18,186 bases of DNA from an uncultured Anaerotruncus sp. (GTDB lineage: Bacteria > Bacillota > Clostridia > Oscillospirales > Ruminococcaceae): assembly GCF_902490045.1 (NCBI RefSeq), contig NZ_CABUCJ010000047.1, positions 1 to 18,186 on the forward strand, written 5' to 3'. A program made the position numbers and the translations under genes. Under the pieces are notes generated by a model that worked only from the letters and a program-made list of their open reading frames with translations, was not told where the DNA came from and did no database searches. Below are positions 1 to 8,805 of this stretch, piece by piece; position 1 is the first letter of the stretch, and each line of letters opens with the position of its first letter.

Positions 1-2
1 TG

Positions 3-143
3 GTTCCTTTCTTGGGCGATCAAGAAAGGAACTCGCTGTCGGTCGACTACCGACATGCTCCAACGCTCGATGAGCGGAAAATCCAGAGTGATCGCCGCCG
101 GTCGACTACCGGCAGACTGGGCGGCAAATCCCCCGGCGGAGCG
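3..143. repeat. Block of four perfect hairpins, two sharing the same loop
   Basis: This gene-free stretch holds four perfect inverted repeats. Arms 3-14 and 21-32 form a 12-bp stem with a 6-nt loop. Arms 37-43 and 49-55 form a 7-bp stem. Arms 64-68 and 72-76 form a 5-bp stem. Arms 97-102 and 108-113 form a 6-bp stem. The second and fourth share the core CGGTCGACTACCG (40-52 and 99-111), and their outer stem bases differ in a compensated way (TGT/ACA versus GC/GC). The arm CGCTC at 64-68 can also pair with GAGCG at 139-143. No T tract follows any hairpin. The block lies upstream of the galE promoter, so it is not in the galE leader. It may be the end of a structured RNA or an intergenic palindromic repeat; I do not recognise a family. 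Confidence 0.6.
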
Positions 144-194
144 TCAGTTTTGTTGCGACTTTATGGAGGATTGTTGCGTGTTTTATTCAGCGCA

Positions 195-223
195 TTGACA
201 GCGGTACCCGCGCCGACTATACT
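195..223 (+). promoter_or_regulatory. Sigma-A promoter of galE
   Basis: TTGACA at 195-200 and TATACT at 218-223 are separated by exactly 17 bp, close to the sigma-A consensus. Transcription should begin near 230, giving a leader of about 45 nt. An AAGGAG ribosome binding site at 259-264 precedes the galE ATG. Confidence 0.85.
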
Positions 224-273
224 GAAATTACAGAAAACGACATCCATCCAGTTATGATAAGGAGTGATCGCAC

Positions 274-1287
274 ATGTCAATTTTAGTCACCGGAGGCGCC
301 GGCTACATTGGGTCCCACACCTGCGTGGAGCTGCTGAACGCGGGCAAGGAAATCGTCGTGCTGGACAACTTCGTCAACTCCAAGCCCGAGGCGCTCAAAC
401 GCATCCGCCAGATTACCGGCAAGGACTTCAAGTTCTACGAGGCCGACCTGCTCGACAAAGCGGGCGTGGAGCGGGTGTTCGAGCAGAACCAGATTGACGC
501 GGTCATCCATTTCGCGGGGCTCAAGGCGGTTGGAGAATCCTGCCGCATCCCGCTGCGCTACTACCACAACAATCTCACCGGCACGCTCGTCCTCTGCGAG
601 GTGATGGCGGCGCATGACTGCAAAAAGATCGTCTTCTCCTCCTCCGCCACCGTCTACGGCATGGAGAACCCCGTCCCCTTCCGTGAGGACATGCCGCTGC
701 CCCACGCGGCCACCAACCCCTACGGCACCACCAAGCTCTATATCGAGCAGATTCTCACCGACCTGTGGAAGGCCGACCCCGCGTGGAGCGTCGCGCTGCT
801 GCGCTACTTCAACCCCATCGGCGCGCACAAAAGCGGCCTGCTCGGCGAGGACCCCAACGGCATCCCGAACAACCTCCTGCCCTACATCGCGCAGGTGGCG
901 ACCGGCAAGCTTGAGGACCTAGCCGTCTACGGAGACGATTACGAGACGCACGACGGCACCGGCGTGCGCGACTACATCCATGTGGTCGACCTCGCGGTGG
1001 GCCACCTCAAGGCGCTCGACTACGTCCTCGACCGCACCGGCGTGGAGGCGATCAACCTCGGGACCGGGCACGGCTACTCGGTGCTCGACGTGCTCCACGC
1101 CTTCGAAAAGGCCTGCGGCAAGCCGATCAGGCACCACATCGCGCCCCGCCGCCCCGGCGACATCGCCAACTCCTACGCGGACGCGTCCAAGGCGAAGGAG
1201 CTGCTCGGGTGGACGGCCGAGCGGACGCTCGACGACATGTGCGAGGACAACTGGAATTTCAGCAAACAGAATCCCAACGGGCTTTGA
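274..1287 (+). CDS. galE: UDP-glucose 4-epimerase
   Basis: This cytosolic enzyme interconverts UDP-glucose and UDP-galactose using tightly bound NAD, in the Leloir pathway and in supply of galactosyl donors for surface polysaccharides. The 337-residue length is normal for the family. The N-terminal Rossmann motif TGGAGYIGSH (residues 6-15) has the GxxGxxG pattern. The serine cluster FSSSATVYG (121-129) and the YxxxK pair Tyr150/Lys154 give the short-chain dehydrogenase/epimerase catalytic set. RYFNPIGAH (177-185) is a typical GalE substrate-binding segment. The ATG is fixed by AAGGAG nine bases upstream. The gene is monocistronic, between its own promoter and a strong terminator. No galK or galT lies nearby, so its role in galactose use or in glycan synthesis cannot be decided from the window. 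Confidence 0.96.
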   Translation: MSILVTGGAGYIGSHTCVELLNAGKEIVVLDNFVNSKPEALKRIRQITGKDFKFYEADLLDKAGVERVFEQNQIDAVIHFAGLKAVGESCRIPLRYYHNNLTGTLVLCEVMAAHDCKKIVFSSSATVYGMENPVPFREDMPLPHAATNPYGTTKLYIEQILTDLWKADPAWSVALLRYFNPIGAHKSGLLGEDPNGIPNNLLPYIAQVATGKLEDLAVYGDDYETHDGTGVRDYIHVVDLAVGHLKALDYVLDRTGVEAINLGTGHGYSVLDVLHAFEKACGKPIRHHIAPRRPGDIANSYADASKAKELLGWTAERTLDDMCEDNWNFSKQNPNGL

Positions 1288-1296
1288 GCCCTTCCT

Positions 1297-1328
1297 GGGA
1301 GGCGGCGGAGGCCGCCTCCCCCTTTTTT
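1297..1328 (+). terminator. Intrinsic terminator after galE
   Basis: A perfect 10-bp GC stem (1297-1306 with 1311-1320) closes a GGAG tetraloop. Two C residues and then six T residues (1323-1328) follow. It lies 9 nt past the galE stop codon. Confidence 0.92.
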
Positions 1329-1346
1329 GTCCCTTTCGTCATCTTC

Positions 1347-1375
1347 TTGATATTCATGGGGAAAACTGCTATGAT
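1347..1375 (+). promoter_or_regulatory. Sigma-A promoter of the cardiolipin synthase gene
   Basis: TTGATA at 1347-1352 and TATGAT at 1370-1375 have a 17-bp spacer. The site lies just past the galE terminator and about 50 bp before the chosen start codon, so cls is transcribed independently. Confidence 0.75.
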
Positions 1376-1425
1376 GTGACTTGTTTGAAACGTGTTGGCC
1401 CTGCCGGAAAAATCGAGGGATGTTT

Positions 1426-2976
1426 ATGCCAAAGAAAAAACAAAAGATGCATGCAAAATCCGTGTTCAGCCTGCTTTTCGGCAAGCTGTCCATCGTCATC
1501 CTGCTGATGCTGGTCCAGCTTGCGATCCTGCTGGCGGCGGTCATCCTGCTGGGCGACCACTTTGTGGCCGTCTACGGAATCCTCACCGCGCTGAGCGTCA
1601 CAATCGCGGTCTGGCTGGTCAGCAAGGATGAAAACCCCGCCTACAAGCTGGCGTGGATCATTCCCATCCTGATCTTCCCCATCTTCGGCGGGCTCTTCTA
1701 CCTCATGTTCGGCAACAAGAGCATGCCGAAGAAGCTCGCCCGGCGGATCACGCTGGCCGAGAAGAGCGCTCCCCGCGTGCTCGCGCAGGACGCCTCCTGC
1801 GTCGAGGAGCTGCGGGAGGCGGATCCCGACCTGGCCACCCTCTCCGACTACATCCTGCGCACCACCGGGTCCCCCCTCTGGAAAAACACCCAGTCGGAAT
1901 ACCTGCCCATCGGTGAAACGATGTGGGCGCGGATGCTCGAGGAGCTGCCCAAGGCCAAGCGGTTTATCTTCATGGAGTATTTCATCCTCGAAGAGGGGGT
2001 CATGTGGGAGCCGATCTTCAAAATCCTCCGCGAAAAGGCCGCGGAGGGGGTGGACGTGCGCTTCATGTACGACGACATGGGCTCGATCATGACGCTGCCC
2101 TCCAACTACGCGGCCAAGCTGCGCAAGGCGGGCATCAAATGCGCGCTCTTCAACCCCTTCCAGCCCCACCTCAACTCGATGATGAACTACCGCGACCACC
2201 GCAAGATCACCGTGATCGACGGCAACGTGGGGTTCTGCGGCGGCATCAACATCGCCGACGAATATATCAACGACTACGAAAAGCACGGCCACTGGAAGGA
2301 CACCGGAGTGCTGCTGCGCGGGGACGGCGTGTGGGGGCTGACCGCGATGTTCCTCTCGCTGTGGAATTTCACCGTCCCGACCGACAACGATTTCGCCCGG
2401 TTCCGTCCCACCCGCCCCGAGCCGAGCGACGGCTTCGTGCAGCCGTTCGGCGATTCCCCGCTCGATCAGATCAACGTCTCGGAGGAGACGTACATGCAGA
2501 TCATCAACCGCGCCACCCGCTACGTCTACATCACCACCCCCTACCTCATCCTCGACAGCGAGATGGTCACCGCGCTCCAGATCGCGGCGCGCAGCGGGGT
2601 CGACGTGCGCATCATCACCCCCCACATCCCCGACAAATGGGTCGTGCACCAGACCACCCAATCCTTCTACCAGCCGCTGCTCAACGCGGGGGTGCGCATC
2701 TATGAATACACCCCCGGCTTCGTCCACGCGAAGATGTACGTCTCGGACGACAAGGTCGCGATCGTCGGGACCGCGAATATGGACTACCGCAGCTTCTACC
2801 TGCACTTTGAGTGCGGGGTCTGCTTCTACCAGTCGGGCGTCGTCTCCGACGTGCGGGACGACATCGTGAAGACCTTCGACAAGTGCTTTGAAATCCCCCG
2901 CGACTACATCAGGCACGTCAAGCTGTGGAAGCGAATCGTGCGCGCCTTCCTGCGTCTCTTCTCCCCGATCATGTAA
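1426..2976 (+). CDS. cls: Cardiolipin synthase (phospholipase D superfamily)
   Basis: This membrane enzyme joins two phosphatidylglycerol molecules into cardiolipin and glycerol. The 516 residues show the usual order. Two or three N-terminal membrane segments span about 20-95. Two phospholipase D catalytic HKD motifs follow: HRKITVID with His258/Lys260/Asp265, and HAKMYVSD with His434/Lys436/Asp441. The GGxN and GTANMDYRS continuations of the family are present after each. I chose the ATG at 1426 because GAGGG (1415-1419) sits six bases upstream. The in-frame ATG at 1420 overlaps that site, and a TTG at 1381 would only add a Cys-rich tail lying in the leader. The protein ends with a basic stretch. 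The gene is convergent with the ABC permease gene across a long hairpin. Confidence 0.93.
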   Translation: MPKKKQKMHAKSVFSLLFGKLSIVILLMLVQLAILLAAVILLGDHFVAVYGILTALSVTIAVWLVSKDENPAYKLAWIIPILIFPIFGGLFYLMFGNKSMPKKLARRITLAEKSAPRVLAQDASCVEELREADPDLATLSDYILRTTGSPLWKNTQSEYLPIGETMWARMLEELPKAKRFIFMEYFILEEGVMWEPIFKILREKAAEGVDVRFMYDDMGSIMTLPSNYAAKLRKAGIKCALFNPFQPHLNSMMNYRDHRKITVIDGNVGFCGGINIADEYINDYEKHGHWKDTGVLLRGDGVWGLTAMFLSLWNFTVPTDNDFARFRPTRPEPSDGFVQPFGDSPLDQINVSEETYMQIINRATRYVYITTPYLILDSEMVTALQIAARSGVDVRIITPHIPDKWVVHQTTQSFYQPLLNAGVRIYEYTPGFVHAKMYVSDDKVAIVGTANMDYRSFYLHFECGVCFYQSGVVSDVRDDIVKTFDKCFEIPRDYIRHVKLWKRIVRAFLRLFSPIM

Positions 2977-2986
2977 TCGAACGAAA

Positions 2987-3020
2987 CAGAGCGGCCGCCC
3001 CCGAGGGGGCGGCCGCTCTG
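2987..3020. terminator. Long hairpin between convergent cls and ABC permease genes
   Basis: Arms 2987-3002 and 3005-3020 are perfectly complementary over 16 bp, effectively a 15-bp stem with a CGAG loop. It lies 10 nt past the cls stop and 17 nt past the permease stop on the other strand. The T tracts are short (CTTT on plus, TTT on minus), so it is a bidirectional terminator of moderate quality, perhaps also protecting 3' ends. Confidence 0.75.
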
Positions 3021-3037
3021 CTTTACAGGAGAGAGAT

Positions 3038-5434
3038 TTACGGCTGATCGGGAATTCCGTAGGGGTATTCGATCCGCAGGCGCAGGTCGTCCGGCAGGCG
3101 GGAGAGCGGGACCATGACCGCGGTCCCCGTCGGCTCGCCCTCGAACCAGAAGTTCGTGAAGACGACCGGCTCGGTGATGTCCCAGTTGGCCACCGCGGCC
3201 TTCGCGAGCGTTTCGATGTCCGCCGGGTCCTCGAAGAGCGCCTCTCCCGACCCGGCGCGGGCGGCCTGCGCGACAGCGACACCGCCGGCATGGGAGACCT
3301 CGACGTCCTCCCCGGCGTAGTCCAGCGCGAGCGCCTCCGGATTCTCGGCGTAATACCGCCGGAGCTCCTCGAGGCTCTCCTTCATGTAGCCGTAGTCGTT
3401 GGCGGTGAACTCCGCGTGGTAGGGGACGACCTGGCGGATCGCGGATTCCGAGGCGGTGTAGTAGCCGTTCCCGGTGACGCCCGCGGCGTAGCAGGCGCTG
3501 AGATCGGGCGCGATCTCCTCCAGCACCCCTTTCCCCGCGAGGAAATCACGGGTGCGGGGCGTCCGGTCGGTCACGTAGAAGATGCCGTCGGCGCTCGCCC
3601 GCTCCGCCCCCTCGGGCGGCAGCTTCGCGGTGAATTCCACCCGTGCGATAAATTCGCCCGACGGGTGCAGGAGGTCCTCCGTCGTCTGCTCCAGCAGGTC
3701 CTCCCGCATCGCGTCGAGCAGCGCCTGCGAATCAGCGGCGGGCCAGACCTTTTCGACTGTTCCGCCGCCGAACGCGTTGGAAACCGTCCATTTGGTGATG
3801 TCGCGGCCCCGGTCGAAGAAGGCCGGGTGGGTCTGCGCGAGCAGGTCGGGACTCGTCTCCAGCGGGACGAGCAGCCTGGCGGAATAGCTCCCGGAACCGT
3901 CGTACCGCCGGCTCAGCGTCCGCCCGTTTTTGAGGGTGTAGGTGATCGAAGTGCCGGCGTGGATGAACTCCTCGCCCGGCTCGAGGGCGATCCCCTCGTA
4001 GGGGCGGTACCGCTTGGCGATCACATCCCGGTGGAACGCCTCCACCGCCGCGAGGTCGTCCGGCGACGAGAGCGCCACCTCTGTGTAGCTCTCGGCGGCC
4101 CGGCCGCTCTCCTCCCCATCGCCGGGGATGGGGTCGGGCTCTACCCGGTAGACGGAGATCTCCCCGCCGAACCGGCCGGTATAGCTCAGCTCCACCCGCG
4201 CAACCTCGTCCGGCGCGGGCACGCGGCCCTCATAGCCGAACGCGCCGGTCAGCGGGACGAGCGAGACGAGCACGACGCCGGCGACCATCGCCGCGCCGAG
4301 CGGCAGGCTGTGCGCGAGCGTCTTGAAGCCGCGGTTGAGGACGACCTCGGCCACCGCGTAGGCAAGCGCGCCGATGAGCGCCGTCCACAGCAGGAAATCG
4401 GTCGGCCCGTGGTTGGAGGAGCAGGCGATCAGGCCGGCGGTCACGCCGCAGACCGCGGTGCCCGCCAGCTTGACCAGCACCTGCAGGACGCCGCGCGAGG
4501 AGGTGGTCTCCGCGACCTCGGTCCTGCGGCGGCGGTAGACGCGCACGGCCGCCAGGAAGATGAGCAGTCCAAGCAGCAGCCAGACGAGCAGCGCAAGATT
4601 CGCGCCCAGCAGGTGGTTCGGCCCAAACAGCCTGATCACGGAGGAGGCGCCCCGCGTCCCGTCCGCGACGGCGAACCGCTCGAGCATCAGCGTCACAGGG
4701 GAGAGCCGGACGACGAAGGTGAGGGAGTCCCTGCCCGCGCTCCAGCCGAAGAGGAAGAGCTCGGTGACGGCGAGGCCGAGCGCCGAAAGGACGGGGGCGG
4801 CGAGCAGCAGGGTCCCCGACAGCACGAAGGTGTCGAAGACGGTGCCGACACAGACCGAGACGAAGGTGGTGACCGCGTAGATCGCGAAGCCGCAGATCAT
4901 CCAGCCGAGCGCGTCGAGCCAGAGGCAGGCGGCCACGCCGGGCAGGAAGCCGAATTTTGCGGTCTGGACCGCCATGATGAAGAGGTTGGAGACGATGAGC
5001 GGCAGCCCGACGATCGTCATGCCCACGGCGGCGTTGGCCGTCAGGAGCATCCCGCGGGAGACGGGGACCGCGTGGTAGACGTCGGACGCCTTCTTGGAGT
5101 GCATGTAGCTGTTGAGCACGAGGGCGAGGATCATCGGCGCGAGCAGCGCGATCATCGTGAAAAAGACGATCGACACGCCCGCGAAGTTGCGGCCGAGGCC
5201 CTCGAAGCTGTAGAAATACATCGGGTTTTGGGCGAGCATCTCAGGCGCGTACGTCTGGAGGCGGGCGATCTCGGCCGGGTCCACCTGTTTAAACGCCTCA
5301 AGCGCGAAGAGCAGCGGGTAGCAGACCGCCACAAGCGCGGAGTAAAGCCAGAGATAGCCCCGGTTGCGGCGCAGGATGTCCCGGTAGAGCTCACAGAACC
5401 GGCCGGGCTTAGAAGAGGATGTTGTTGTAGTCAT
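3038..5434 (-). CDS. ABC transporter permease with large C-terminal extracytoplasmic region
   Basis: This is the membrane subunit of an exporter-type ABC system, partner of the ATPase encoded just upstream. Of 798 residues, about the first 420 hold many hydrophobic helices, including a segment ending in the loop NSYMHSKKASDVYHAVPVSR. That loop is typical of Firmicutes YtrC/YtrD-like permeases, which carry a polar motif about heads, houses and a following SR pair. The rest, about 370 residues, is hydrophilic and lacks membrane segments, so it probably lies outside the cell. I think this matches the uncharacterised DUF6449 type, but only from memory. The start is the ATG at 5434 because GGAGG lies nine bases upstream. 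The gene overlaps the end of the ATPase gene by 26 nt, implying translational coupling. The substrate is unknown; YtrA-regulated relatives are tied to cell-envelope stress. Confidence 0.82.
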   Translation of the reverse strand: MTTTTSSSKPGRFCELYRDILRRNRGYLWLYSALVAVCYPLLFALEAFKQVDPAEIARLQTYAPEMLAQNPMYFYSFEGLGRNFAGVSIVFFTMIALLAPMILALVLNSYMHSKKASDVYHAVPVSRGMLLTANAAVGMTIVGLPLIVSNLFIMAVQTAKFGFLPGVAACLWLDALGWMICGFAIYAVTTFVSVCVGTVFDTFVLSGTLLLAAPVLSALGLAVTELFLFGWSAGRDSLTFVVRLSPVTLMLERFAVADGTRGASSVIRLFGPNHLLGANLALLVWLLLGLLIFLAAVRVYRRRRTEVAETTSSRGVLQVLVKLAGTAVCGVTAGLIACSSNHGPTDFLLWTALIGALAYAVAEVVLNRGFKTLAHSLPLGAAMVAGVVLVSLVPLTGAFGYEGRVPAPDEVARVELSYTGRFGGEISVYRVEPDPIPGDGEESGRAAESYTEVALSSPDDLAAVEAFHRDVIAKRYRPYEGIALEPGEEFIHAGTSITYTLKNGRTLSRRYDGSGSYSARLLVPLETSPDLLAQTHPAFFDRGRDITKWTVSNAFGGGTVEKVWPAADSQALLDAMREDLLEQTTEDLLHPSGEFIARVEFTAKLPPEGAERASADGIFYVTDRTPRTRDFLAGKGVLEEIAPDLSACYAAGVTGNGYYTASESAIRQVVPYHAEFTANDYGYMKESLEELRRYYAENPEALALDYAGEDVEVSHAGGVAVAQAARAGSGEALFEDPADIETLAKAAVANWDITEPVVFTNFWFEGEPTGTAVMVPLSRLPDDLRLRIEYPYGIPDQP

Positions 5435-6308
5435 ATCCGACCGCCTCCATTTCATGAATGAATACCTCCTCGAGGGTGAGCGGGACCCCTTCCGCGAAGA
5501 CGGCGCCCTTCCGGAGCAGGCAGTCCGACGCCTCGGCGGAATTCCCCCGCACGACGAGTGTCACGAGGCTGCCCGTGCGGGCCGCCTGCATGACGTCGAG
5601 CTCCGAAAGCGCCGCGTCGTCCATCCCCTGCGGAAAGGCCGCGTGTACCTTGCAGAAGCCGAGCTTGAGCTCGTCGATCTCCCGCTCGAAGAGAATTTTG
5701 CCCTGGTGCAGAAGTCCCACGTGGTCGCACAGGTCCTCGAGCTCCCGCAGGTTGTGGCTTGTGATCACGACGGTCATCTCCCGCGCCGCGATGTCGTCAG
5801 ACAGGAGCTTTTTCACCGCGCCGCGCATCACCGGGTCGAGCCCGTCGAACGCCTCGTCGAGCAGCAGCAGGTCGGGTTCGCAGGAGAGGGCGAGCAGCAG
5901 CGCGGCCTGCCGCTTCATCCCCTTGGAAAAGGCGCCGAGCTTCTGGCGGGGGTCCAGGGGGAAAATTGTGCAAAGTTTTTTGTATTTCGTGTCCGAAAAC
6001 CGCCTGTAAATTTGTTTATAGAATGTGGCCATCTCTTCGAGGGTGCTCTGCGGCAGGAAATACAGGTCGTCCGCGACGAAAAAGATCCGCTCCTTGACCG
6101 CCGTGTTCTCGTACACCGGCTCCCCGGCGACCGTAATCTGCCCGCCGTCGGGCATGTAGACCCCCGACGCCAGCCGCAGGAAGGTCGATTTGCCCGATCC
6201 GTTGGACCCCACGAGCCCGTAGATCGAGCCGGCGTGGATTTCGGTGTCGAGCGAGGAAAGCGCCGTGAAATCCCCGAAGCACTTCACGAGCGACTGCGCC
6301 TTAATCAT
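5409..6308 (-). CDS. ABC transporter ATP-binding protein, YtrB-like
   Basis: This cytoplasmic ATPase powers the permease encoded downstream. Its 299 residues show Walker A GSNGSGKST (34-42), a signature region FSKGMKRQ (127-134) in place of LSGGQ, Walker B LLLLDEAFDGLDP (147-159) and the H-loop histidine His185 in VITSHN. The FSKGM form of the signature is common in YtrB and antibiotic-export subfamilies. I chose the ATG at 6308, where GGAGG precedes it at normal spacing. It overlaps the last codons and stop of the regulator gene by 8 nt, and its own 3' end overlaps the permease start. All three minus-strand genes therefore form one tightly coupled operon. Confidence 0.92.
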   Translation of the reverse strand: MIKAQSLVKCFGDFTALSSLDTEIHAGSIYGLVGSNGSGKSTFLRLASGVYMPDGGQITVAGEPVYENTAVKERIFFVADDLYFLPQSTLEEMATFYKQIYRRFSDTKYKKLCTIFPLDPRQKLGAFSKGMKRQAALLLALSCEPDLLLLDEAFDGLDPVMRGAVKKLLSDDIAAREMTVVITSHNLRELEDLCDHVGLLHQGKILFEREIDELKLGFCKVHAAFPQGMDDAALSELDVMQAARTGSLVTLVVRGNSAEASDCLLRKGAVFAEGVPLTLEEVFIHEMEAVGYDYNNILF

Positions 6309-6678
6309 GGTCCGTTCCCTCCTCATATGCCGCTTCGACCGCCCCGAGCGCCTCTTCGCGCGGAATCCCCGCGCGCCTGCCCTCCGCGGCGGCCTCCTTC
6401 AGTTTTTCCAGGCTCTGCCCGCGGAGCATCCGCGCCGCCGCCGGGCCCGGCGATACGAAGCTGCCCCTGCCCGCGACGGAATAGATGACGCCGCTGCGTT
6501 CGAGCTCCTGATAGGCCTTCTGCACGGTGTTCGGGTTGACGCCCAGGTCCCGCGCGAGGCTGCGCACGCTCGGGAGCTGCTCGTCGGGCGCGAGCGCCCC
6601 CAGCGACACCAGCTCGGAGAGCCCCCGGACCAGCTGCTCGTAGATCGGCTGGCGGCTCTGCAAATCAAGCGACAGCAC
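6301..6678 (-). CDS. GntR-family transcriptional repressor, YtrA subfamily
   Basis: This is a 125-residue DNA-binding protein. Residues about 8-75 form the GntR winged helix: the segment QPIYEQLVRGLSELVSLGAL, then LPSVRSLARDLGVNPNTVQKAY as recognition helix and VIYSVAGRGSFV as wing. The short C-terminal tail (about 50 residues) without a large effector domain is the mark of the YtrA subfamily, whose members usually sit first in an ABC transporter operon and repress it. That is the arrangement here. The start is a GTG at 6678, preceded by an AAAGGGGTGG ribosome binding site. A near-perfect palindrome 35-57 bp upstream is the likely operator. The inducer is unknown. Confidence 0.9.
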   Translation of the reverse strand: MLSLDLQSRQPIYEQLVRGLSELVSLGALAPDEQLPSVRSLARDLGVNPNTVQKAYQELERSGVIYSVAGRGSFVSPGPAAARMLRGQSLEKLKEAAAEGRRAGIPREEALGAVEAAYEEGTDHD

Positions 6679-6712
6679 GGTTCCACCCCTTTCGGTCGGT
6701 CAATTGTATTGT

Positions 6713-6735
6713 CTGTATTAAAACGATTAGTACAG
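6713..6735. promoter_or_regulatory. Probable operator for the GntR/YtrA-type repressor
   Basis: CTGTATTAA (6713-6721) and TTAGTACAG (6727-6735) are inverted repeats with one mismatch in nine positions and a 5-bp centre. Such GTAxTA-type palindromes are typical of GntR/YtrA operators and lie at the operon promoter. Here the site lies 35 bp upstream of the repressor start codon. TACAAT on the minus strand (6708-6703) may be the -10 element, but I see no convincing -35. Confidence 0.6.
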
Positions 6736-6834
6736 TCGTAGCTTACCACACCCGCCCGGAAAATGCAAGGGGAAATTGCAGCTTTTTCCGAAAGAGGGCG
6801 TTTTTAAAGGTTTTATGAATTTTTCCCAATCCAT

Positions 6835-6862
6835 TTGACACCCGTAAAAATGATGGTATACT
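6835..6862 (+). promoter_or_regulatory. Sigma-A promoter of pyk
   Basis: TTGACA at 6835-6840 and TATACT at 6857-6862 have a 16-bp spacer. The predicted transcript begins near 6869, leaving a leader of about 120 nt before the pyk start codon. The DNA from 6743 to 6834 is AT-rich and shows no gene. Confidence 0.85.
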
Positions 6863-6894
6863 TTAGGGAGATATGATCTGAAATTGCTTCCTGA

Positions 6895-6964
6895 CGGCGG
6901 GCCCGCCGCGCCGGATTTTCAGCCGCAGGCCCGCGTGGGCGCTCTTCCGGGTCCCTGTTTTTTT
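6895..6964 (+). promoter_or_regulatory. Candidate transcription attenuator in the pyk leader
   Basis: CGGCGGGCCCGCCG (6895-6908) is a 14-bp palindrome. CAGGCCCG (6926-6933) can pair with CGGGTCCCTG (6948-6957) apart from a 2-nt bulge, directly followed by seven T residues (6958-6964), which resembles an intrinsic terminator. GCGGGCC (6897-6903) can pair instead with GGCCCGC (6928-6934), which would break the terminator stem. Two mutually exclusive folds between promoter and gene suggest attenuation, but the terminator stem is imperfect and no ligand-binding family is recognised. Confidence 0.35.
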
Positions 6965-6990
6965 ACACTGAATCACGAGGTGGATTGCTT

Positions 6991-8742
<1,752 letters not shown>

Positions 8743-8754
8743 AACGCTGGCAAT

Positions 8755-8768
8755 GCCCCCCGCGGGGC
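8755..8768 (+). other. Short GC hairpin between pyk and the sortase gene
   Basis: GCCCC (8755-8759) and GGGGC (8764-8768) form a 5-bp stem with a CCGC loop and no T tract. It is too weak to call a terminator, and I see no promoter in the 63-bp gap, so the sortase gene may be read from the pyk promoter. Confidence 0.35.
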
Positions 8769-8772
8769 GTCA

Positions 8773-8802
8773 CGATAAATGAGTCTACGATAAAGGAGTC
8801 TG
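8773..8802 (+). repeat. Tandem 15-bp repeat carrying the sortase ribosome binding site
   Basis: CGATAAATGAGTCTA (8773-8787) is followed directly by CGATAAAGGAGTCTG (8788-8802), with 13 of 15 positions identical. The second copy contains the AAGGAG that fixes the sortase start. In the first copy the same site reads AATGAG, so only one copy is a good ribosome binding site. Confidence 0.7.
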
Positions 8803-8805
8803 TAT

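Noticed and set aside
1..145. CRISPR array from the repeated GTCGAC-containing hairpins
   Set aside because: Only two units of 13-19 bp with 46-bp spacing, no further copies and no cas genes; the units are hairpins with different stems.
1..180. tRNA, tmRNA or SRP RNA in the hairpin block
   Set aside because: I see no CCA end, no T-loop sequence and no SRP or tmRNA core motifs.
12..257. 81-codon plus-strand open frame before galE
   Set aside because: It runs through the hairpin block and the galE promoter, has no ribosome binding site of note and resembles no protein family.
1369..3291. 640-codon minus-strand open frame opposite cls
   Set aside because: It is a GC-skew shadow of cls, rich in Arg/Asp/Val/His repeats, and runs across both the terminator hairpin and the cls promoter.
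2888..5461. 857-codon plus-strand open frame opposite the ABC permease
   Set aside because: Low-complexity Arg/Asp/Glu-rich composition, with no recognised motifs; the minus strand encodes a clear permease.
8755..8768. Terminator between pyk and the sortase gene
   Set aside because: Only a 5-bp stem and no T tract, so it is recorded as a hairpin, not a terminator.
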